64,000 bases of DNA, from NCBI GenBank assembly GCA_040398525.1, contig JBBATY010000007.1:1-64000 (forward strand). The letters run 5' to 3'. The notes below the pieces were generated by a model. It ran no database searches. It saw only the letters and a list, made by a program, of their open reading frames with translations, and was not told where the DNA came from. Positions 58,663-64,000 of this stretch are shown here, piece by piece. A program made the position numbers and the translations under genes. Each line of letters starts with the position of its first letter. The stretch's first letter is position 1. Source of the DNA: VFMC01 sp040398525. Lineage in GTDB: Bacteria > Actinomycetota > Acidimicrobiia > Acidimicrobiales > Ilumatobacteraceae.

Positions 58663-58668
58663 ATGGTA
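58663..58668 (-). promoter_or_regulatory. -10 element (TACCAT), leaderless promoter of the small DUF2510 gene
   Basis: Minus-strand TACCAT ends 7 nt before the ATG at 58655. Confidence 0.5.
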
Positions 58669-58711
58669 CCCGGGCGGCACACGGCCGCGGTACCGGTGCC
58701 TGGCCGGCCGA

Positions 58712-59407
58712 TCAGCCGGGGGTGACGAGCGCCTGTGCGTCGGCGCCGTCGGGTGGGCCGTCGTAGCGCACCTCGCCGTCGGCGAGCGCCACCAGGCGCT
58801 CGACCCGCGAGACGAACCCGAGCTCGTGGGTGGCCACCACCACGGTGGCTCCGGCGCGGTGCGCCTCGGCGAACAGGTCGAGCAGGGCCTCCTTGCCGGC
58901 GCTGTCGAGGCCGACGAACGGTTCGTCGACGAGCAGCAACGAGAACGGGCGCACGAAGGCGAGGGCGATCGAGGCCTTCTGGCGAAGGCCGCGGCTGAAG
59001 GTGGTGGGCACCTGGTCGAGCCGCTCGCTGAGGCCGAGCCGGGCGGTGAGCTCGTGCGCCCGACCCTGCCACTCGGCCACTCCATGGAGCCGGGCGACGT
59101 ACTCGAGGTGCTCGACGAGCGACAGGTCGTCGTAGAAGGTCGGCTGGTCGGCGAGGTACGACACGGCTGCCCGGGCCGCCGCGGAGCCGACGCCGTGCCC
59201 GTGCACCTCGATCGTGCCCCCGGTGGGGTCGAGCAGGCCGGCCACCATCCGCAGCAGCGTGGTCTTGCCGCTGCCGTTGTGGCCGATCAGCGCGACGAGG
59301 CTGCCGTCGGCGATGTCGAGGTCGAGCGGGGCGAGCGCGGGTCGTTCCCCGTCGCTGCCGGCGGCGTAGTGCTTGGTGAGCTGGCGGGTGGAGAGTGCAG
59401 CACTCAC
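58712..59407 (-). CDS. ABC transporter ATP-binding protein (231 aa)
   Basis: Walker A GHNGSGKTT, Walker B LLLVDEPFVGLD and the switch His in ATHELG are intact. The signature reads FSRGLRQK in place of LSGGQ, as in CcmA/ABC-2-type exporters. The GTG at 59407 follows AGGAGGGG and overlaps the stop of the permease (GTGA). It powers the adjacent membrane protein. The substrate is unknown. Confidence 0.88.
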   Translation of the reverse strand: MSAALSTRQLTKHYAAGSDGERPALAPLDLDIADGSLVALIGHNGSGKTTLLRMVAGLLDPTGGTIEVHGHGVGSAAARAAVSYLADQPTFYDDLSLVEHLEYVARLHGVAEWQGRAHELTARLGLSERLDQVPTTFSRGLRQKASIALAFVRPFSLLLVDEPFVGLDSAGKEALLDLFAEAHRAGATVVVATHELGFVSRVERLVALADGEVRYDGPPDGADAQALVTPG

Positions 59408-61101
59408 GAGGACCCCTCCTGGGTGGGTTGGGTGGTGCGTCGGGCGGCAGTGACGGCGCGACCCTCGGCCATGAAGCCGCGGTACCAGCGGCGGACCTGG
59501 TCGCGGCGCCGCACCCAGGTGGCTACGGCTGCGGCGACGAGCAGCGCGGCCACCAGCACGCGAACGGCGACGGCGACCGGCGAGCCGCCGTCGTCGACGG
59601 CGAAGCGCACGAACAGCGCCGACGTGGCGCCGATGGCGCTGATCGCGATCGGGATGATCGCCTTCAGCGAGGTGGTCAGCCCGGCCATCTCCGGCGGCAT
59701 GAACACGTCGCGCTGTGTGCCGGCGAGCGGATCGGGCGCGTCGCGCACCACGCTCACGACAGCACCTGCCGCGCCGGTGAGCACACCTGCCAGCCCGACG
59801 AGCGAGCCCACGCCGAGGCTCGTGGCGAGCGGTGGGGCATCGTCGAGCAGGCCGAGCACGCCCACACCGGTGGCGATCGCGACGATCGTCAGCGGCACGA
59901 GCGCCACGGCCGGCGCTGCCAGATGGCGCAACATCAGCTCGCCGCGGTCGACGGGGAACGCATCGGTGCGGTCGGGGTGGTCGACCTCCTGCGACAGCGG
60001 CTCGAGCACCTCGAGGCCGAGCAGGAAGGTGAGCAGCGCCGTGCCCACCAGAGCCGGTGTGGTGCCGCGCAGCACCGCGACCTGACACACGCCGGCGCCC
60101 GCCGCGATGGCGGCCATCCGCACCAGGCGGCCCGTCGGTGTGCGCAGCAGGCTGTGCCAGCCGCGGCGCCAGACCGGGTGGCCGCGCCCACCAGCCGACA
60201 GGCGCAGCCACGGGCGGGTGCGGGTGTGCTCGTGGGACAACTGGCGACGCAGCAGCACCACGGTGCGCAGGTCCTGCATCGTGACGGCGAAGCGCAGCTG
60301 GGCCACCAGATCGGCGCGTCGGGCGAGCGCTTCGAGCGAGATGCGGCCGAGCCTGCCCAGTCCGACTCCGACGACCGCGAGCACCACCGCCACGGCGACC
60401 AGGTCGACGGCGCGTTGACGCCACCCCCACATCGCCACGCTGCCGATTGCATCGCCGGGACCCGGCACGGAGGTGGCCACGGCGGCGATCTGCCAGCCGA
60501 CGATGGCGAGCCCCAGTGTGGTCGACGCCGCAAGGGGCAGCCTCCAGGTGTGTGCCACGAAGGCTGTGCCGACCCACAGCAGCCCGACGACAGCTCCGAA
60601 CACCGCACCGCTCGCGAACCAAGCCATCGTCGTGCCCGGCAGGCGGCGCCCGGCGAGCTGGGTGAGGGCACCAGCGGCCACAGCGCCGGCGAAGGCGGCG
60701 CTGCGCAGCCGCTGCACCGCCGGGCGGGCGAGGGCTCGGCGGCGGTCGACCGGGGCGAGCATCACGTGGGCGACGTCGGCTGCCTCGAGCGCGAGTGGGC
60801 CACCCTGGCTGCCGCTGCGCAGGCCGAGCAGCACCGCCAGGGCAGCGACGAGGCCGAGCACGGCGGGCCCGCGCGCCGCCACGTCGGCAGCCTGGGTGGC
60901 GGTGAGTGGCTCGTCGCCGACGAGGTCGCTCACCCAGGCGAGCGCGATGCCACCGAACAGCGCCGTGACGTAGACCTTGTAGGCGACGTCGAACCACTCG
61001 ACGTCGCCGAGGCGGTTGCGCAGCCGTCGAGCGCGCAGCTCGCGCAGCGCGTCGTGGCCGAGCGCAACCGGGCCACCTGCGGTCAGCGCAGCCTCAGCCA
61101 C
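59404..61101 (-). CDS. ABC-2-type membrane permease, large (565 aa)
   Basis: Ten to twelve predicted helices in two bundles, with an Arg-rich cytoplasmic segment (LRRQLSHEHTRTRPW) in the middle. I do not recognise a closer family. Its coupling to the ATPase gene identifies it as the membrane half of an exporter. The ATG at 61101 overlaps the stop of the sulfurtransferase gene by 8 nt, so all three are co-transcribed. Confidence 0.75.
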   Translation of the reverse strand: MAEAALTAGGPVALGHDALRELRARRLRNRLGDVEWFDVAYKVYVTALFGGIALAWVSDLVGDEPLTATQAADVAARGPAVLGLVAALAVLLGLRSGSQGGPLALEAADVAHVMLAPVDRRRALARPAVQRLRSAAFAGAVAAGALTQLAGRRLPGTTMAWFASGAVFGAVVGLLWVGTAFVAHTWRLPLAASTTLGLAIVGWQIAAVATSVPGPGDAIGSVAMWGWRQRAVDLVAVAVVLAVVGVGLGRLGRISLEALARRADLVAQLRFAVTMQDLRTVVLLRRQLSHEHTRTRPWLRLSAGGRGHPVWRRGWHSLLRTPTGRLVRMAAIAAGAGVCQVAVLRGTTPALVGTALLTFLLGLEVLEPLSQEVDHPDRTDAFPVDRGELMLRHLAAPAVALVPLTIVAIATGVGVLGLLDDAPPLATSLGVGSLVGLAGVLTGAAGAVVSVVRDAPDPLAGTQRDVFMPPEMAGLTTSLKAIIPIAISAIGATSALFVRFAVDDGGSPVAVAVRVLVAALLVAAAVATWVRRRDQVRRWYRGFMAEGRAVTAARRTTQPTQEGSS

Positions 61102-61924
61102 CGAGCTCGGCCGGGCGGTCGGGGTCGGCCGACCAGCCCGACCAACTGGCGACGTAGAGCCGGGCTAGAGGCAGCCCGGCGTGCTCGAGGGCAACGAGGT
61201 TCATGCACGCGCTCACCCCCGACCCGCACGACGCCACCACCTCGGTGGTCGCATCGATGCCGAGCGCGCCGTAGTGGGCGCGCAACTCGGCGACGGGGCG
61301 CAGCCGGCCGTCGGGCCCGAGCACGGCGTCCCACGGCGCACTGCGGGCACCGGGGATGTGCCCGGGTCGGGGATCGATCTGGGCGAGCTCGCCCGTGAAT
61401 CGCTTGTGGGCGCGGGCGTCGATGAGCACGCCACCGGTGGTCGGGTGGGCTGCGGCCTCGTCGGCGCTCGCCAGCCGCTCGGCCGGCCAGGCCTGCTCGG
61501 TGAACACCCTGGGGGCGGGCTCGACCCAACCGGTGGCGAGGGTGCCCGGCCAGGCGGCCAGACCGCCGTCGAGCAGGGCTGCGTCGCGCCCGAGCATCCG
61601 CAGCATCACCACGAGGCGCCCCGCGGTCATCCCGCCGGTGTCGTCGTAGGCGACCACCATCGTGTCGTCGCCGATGCCCAGCGCGCCCATCGCCGCGGCG
61701 AAATCGGTGGGGGTCGGAAACGGGTGGCGGCCCTCGGTGGCGGGTCGGCCGTGCGCTGCCAGGGCTCGGTCGAGGTCGACCCACACGGCGCCGGGGAGGT
61801 GCCCGGCTTCGTATGCGGCCCGCCCGTCGCGGCCGTCGAGGTACCACCGCACGTCGGCCACGACCAGGGGCCGATCGGGCGGCGGATCGAGCAGGAGATC
61901 GACGTCGACGACGACGGGAGTCAC
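61094..61924 (-). CDS. Thiosulfate/3-mercaptopyruvate sulfurtransferase (rhodanese, two domains, 276 aa)
   Basis: Tandem rhodanese domains: an inactive N-terminal one (DVRWYLDGRDGRAAYEAGHL) and an active C-terminal one with catalytic Cys in VASCGSGVSA. The GHLPGAVWVDLD and GHIPGARSAPW loops are typical. It moves a sulfane sulfur to cyanide or thiols. The GTG at 61924 lies 6 nt after a CACAAT hexamer. It is divergent from the DsbB gene. Confidence 0.9.
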   Translation of the reverse strand: MTPVVVDVDLLLDPPPDRPLVVADVRWYLDGRDGRAAYEAGHLPGAVWVDLDRALAAHGRPATEGRHPFPTPTDFAAAMGALGIGDDTMVVAYDDTGGMTAGRLVVMLRMLGRDAALLDGGLAAWPGTLATGWVEPAPRVFTEQAWPAERLASADEAAAHPTTGGVLIDARAHKRFTGELAQIDPRPGHIPGARSAPWDAVLGPDGRLRPVAELRAHYGALGIDATTEVVASCGSGVSACMNLVALEHAGLPLARLYVASWSGWSADPDRPAELGG

Positions 61925-61984
61925 CCGAGCATTGTGCCAGTGGCCGCTGTGGGATCGGTGACGTGCCGTGGAAGAATGCGGGGG

Positions 61985-62563
61985 ATGTCTCTGGCGGCAG
62001 CCATCAGGTTCTTCTCGGTGCTGGCGATCGTGGCCGGCGCAGGCGCCCTTGTGATTGCGACGATGCGGATCGTGCCCGCCTGGCGAGCACCGTTGCACCA
62101 CCTGTCGGAGTCGGCTGTTGCGCTGGCGGCGCTCGTGGCCACGACGGCCATGCTCGGCAGCCTCTACTTCAGCGAGGTCCAGAACCTCACCCCGTGCCGG
62201 CTGTGCTGGTTCCAGCGGATCTGCATGTACCCGCTCGCCCTCGTCCTGGTCATCGGTGCCTGGCGACGCGACCGCGGGGTGCGCTGGTACGCGGTGCCGC
62301 TCGCAGTTGTCGGCCTGGTGATCTCGTCGTACCACTACCTCATCGAGTGGAACCCGAGCCTCGAGGCCGGTGAGTGCGACCTCACTGCGCCGTGCACCGT
62401 GCCGTACTTCCGCGGCTTCGGCTTCGCCAGCCTCGCCTTCATGGCGATGTGCGGGTTCGCAGCCGTGCTCGCCCTGCTGTCCATCCCCTCACAGGAGTCA
62501 AGCCATGGCCACGAAGACGCCGACGAACCCGTCGAGCTCGAACCCGTCGACGCCGTCCGGTAA
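61985..62563 (+). CDS. Disulfide bond formation protein DsbB-like (192 aa)
   Basis: Quinone-linked membrane oxidase with a CRLCWFQR site after the second helix pair (about residues 72-79) and a second cysteine pair in ECDLTAPC (133-139), inside a four-helix bundle. It would re-oxidise a DsbA-like partner. The thioredoxin-like gene starts 59 nt inside its 3' end, which strongly links the two. Confidence 0.9.
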   Translation: MSLAAAIRFFSVLAIVAGAGALVIATMRIVPAWRAPLHHLSESAVALAALVATTAMLGSLYFSEVQNLTPCRLCWFQRICMYPLALVLVIGAWRRDRGVRWYAVPLAVVGLVISSYHYLIEWNPSLEAGECDLTAPCTVPYFRGFGFASLAFMAMCGFAAVLALLSIPSQESSHGHEDADEPVELEPVDAVR

Positions 62564-63164
62564 GCGCTCGCAACGCTGGATCTGGGTCGGTGTCGCCGCC
62601 GTGGCGGTGCTGGCCGCCACGGCCGCGATGCTGTTCTCGAGCGACGAGACCGCGACCGAGGTCCTCCAGACCCGGCCGGTGACCCTGTCGGGCACCCCGC
62701 TGCCGGAGCTGGCCGACAGCGGTGCCGACCCGGCGATCGGCACCCCGGCGCCGACCCTGAGCGGGAGCGACTTCGACGGTCGCGTGGTGAAGGTCGACCC
62801 GTCGAAGGGGCCGGTGATGCTGGTGTTCCTCGCCCACTGGTGCCCGCACTGCAACCGCGAGCTGCCGCAATTGGTGGCCTACGGGTCGCGTTCGGACCTG
62901 CCCGAGGGCCTGCAGATGATCGCGGTGAGCACGGCCGTGGCGGCCGAGCGCGACAACTACCCGCCGTCGGAGTGGATCGACAGCCGCGGCTGGGAGAACC
63001 CCGTGATCGCCGACGACGAGGACTTCGACGCGGCGCGTGCCTTCGGGTTGAGCGGCTTCCCCTACACCGTGCTCATCAGCACCGACGGCACCGTGGCCGA
63101 CCGCTGGTCCGGCGAGCTGGGCCAGGAAGCCATCGCCCAGCGGGTGGCCGCAGCCTTCGGCTGA
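62505..63164 (+). CDS. Membrane-anchored thioredoxin-like disulfide protein (TlpA/DsbA-type, 219 aa)
   Basis: Basic N-terminus and one membrane helix (about 25-43), then an extracytoplasmic thioredoxin fold with HWCPHCNREL (CPHC, as in DsbA) and a cis-proline in GFPYTV. AGGAG lies 8 nt before the ATG at 62505. Because it overlaps the dsbB-like gene and has the CPHC active site, it is probably its oxidant partner rather than a reductant. Confidence 0.88.
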   Translation: MATKTPTNPSSSNPSTPSGKRSQRWIWVGVAAVAVLAATAAMLFSSDETATEVLQTRPVTLSGTPLPELADSGADPAIGTPAPTLSGSDFDGRVVKVDPSKGPVMLVFLAHWCPHCNRELPQLVAYGSRSDLPEGLQMIAVSTAVAAERDNYPPSEWIDSRGWENPVIADDEDFDAARAFGLSGFPYTVLISTDGTVADRWSGELGQEAIAQRVAAAFG

Positions 63165-63189
63165 CCCGGCCGGCCCGGGGCCGTCGCGG

Positions 63190-64000
63190 TCACCCGGGGA
63201 TGCGTTGCGCGGCCTGGGACGCCTGGTCGAGCACGGTGCGCAGTGGCACCCCGAGCGCCGTCGCGGCGGCGACCGCGTCGTCGTGCTCGACCTTCACCCG
63301 ATCGGCGCTGCGCTTGATGCGCACCGGATGGCCGCCGACGTCGACCACCGACTCGGTGCGCTGCTGCGGCCAGCGATGGAGCACCGAGCCGCGCACGCCC
63401 AGGGTGCCGGTCTCGGCCACCATCACGGCGCGCACCTGCTCGGCGAGCGCCGGGTCGCACAGGACGTGCACGGTGTGCGCCGGGCGGCCCTTCTTCATGA
63501 CGATCGGTGTGGCCCAGGCATCGTGGGCACCAGCGGCGAGCAGGCGGCCGATCGTGTGCGCGAGCACCTCGCCGGTGACGTCGTCGACGTTGCACTCGAG
63601 GAGCATCACCGGTTGGCCGGGGCCGTCGGATGCGTCGATCGTGTCGCCGATGACGACCTGCACCACGTTCGGTCGGCCGGCGATGTCGCGGGTGCCGGCC
63701 CCGTAGCCGACCGAGCCGACAGCCATGGTGGGCATGGGGCCGAAGTCGTCGGCGAGCGCCACCATCAGCGCGACACCGGTCGGCGTGGCCAGCTCGCGGT
63801 GGTCGTCGATGCCGCGCGCTGGCGCGCCGTACATGGCGAGCAGCTCGGTGGCCGCCGGCGCCGGGTTGGGCAGCGTGCCGTGGGCGGCGCGCACCTGGCC
63901 GCGCCCGACGGTGATCGGGCTGCACACGATGCGGTCGATGCCGAGCACCTCGAGGGCTGCGCAGGCGCCCACCACGTCGACGATCGCGTCGAGCGCCCCG
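63190..64000 (-). CDS. larC: Nickel-pincer cofactor biosynthesis protein LarC (5' end outside window)
   Basis: The C-terminal ~270 residues of LarC (DUF111), the cyclometallase that inserts nickel into the lactate racemase cofactor. The visible part begins in GALDAIVDVVGACAA and contains VGRGQVRAAHGTLPNPAPA and ECNVDDVTGEV. In Lactobacillus plantarum LarC is made from two frames by programmed frameshifting; here the equivalent LarC2 region (MKKGRPAHTVHVL) is in the same frame. The true start lies beyond 64000. It converges on the thioredoxin gene with 25 nt between. Confidence 0.92.
   Translation of the reverse strand, partial: GALDAIVDVVGACAALEVLGIDRIVCSPITVGRGQVRAAHGTLPNPAPAATELLAMYGAPARGIDDHRELATPTGVALMVALADDFGPMPTMAVGSVGYGAGTRDIAGRPNVVQVVIGDTIDASDGPGQPVMLLECNVDDVTGEVLAHTIGRLLAAGAHDAWATPIVMKKGRPAHTVHVLCDPALAEQVRAVMVAETGTLGVRGSVLHRWPQQRTESVVDVGGHPVRIKRSADRVKVEHDDAVAAATALGVPLRTVLDQASQAAQRIPG

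Noticed and set aside
1..64000. Prophage, transposon, integrase or defence island
   Set aside because: No transposase, integrase, terminal repeats, tRNA-linked attachment site or defence-type domain set was found on either strand.

Overview
This is a 64 kb stretch of a very GC-rich chromosome with dense, mostly ordinary bacterial coding. The flavour is actinobacterial: DUF2510 proteins, many GTG starts, coupled GTGA/ATGA overlaps, and at least a dozen genes whose only promoter signal is a TANNNT hexamer 6-8 nt before the start codon (leaderless transcription). The gene mix suggests an uncultured-type Acidimicrobiia/Ilumatobacter-like actinobacterium, but no marker gene here proves it. Two 100-N assembly gaps fall inside genes. 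I see no tRNA, rRNA, CRISPR array, prophage or insertion sequence.

Region 1 (1-12.5 kb, all minus strand): a class V aminotransferase and an M1 aminopeptidase, then an alpha/beta hydrolase, a phosphotransferase, a 4-TM protein, and two tandem membrane-anchored linalool dehydratase/isomerase-like (Ldi) proteins. Each Ldi gene is followed by an overlapping 36-40 codon gene. The two small products are clear paralogues of each other and were found by reading the overlaps. A steroid-dehydrogenase-like SDR lies downstream.

Region 2 (12.5-27 kb): a peptide/amide uptake and hydrolysis locus. It holds a dipeptide-type ABC binding protein with two permeases, three cytoplasmic beta-lactamase-fold hydrolases, an M81 (MlrC-like) peptidase, an asparaginase, an M20 peptidase, a GNAT protein and a TetR regulator. 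Three transcription units share a 15-bp palindrome, TTGTAC-N3-GTRCAA or a one-base variant, which is a likely operator for the locus.

Region 3 (27-46.5 kb): a GDPD lipoprotein, a secreted subtilase with a structured leader, SbcCD, DUF2510 and lipoprotein genes, an acyltransferase-3/SGNH protein, a hotdog protein, an SDR, an MFS exporter, a TrkA/TrkH potassium pair, a CPVC membrane protein and a beta-hydroxyacid dehydrogenase.

Region 4 (46.5-64 kb): a YhhN/beta-lactamase fusion divergent from a limonene-epoxide-hydrolase-like gene across only 18 bp, a GGDEF/degenerate-EAL protein, GluQ, a 2OG oxygenase, an L,D-transpeptidase, a GH2 beta-galactosidase, an MBL-Rieske protein, an ABC exporter, a sulfurtransferase, a DsbB/thioredoxin pair and a partial LarC.
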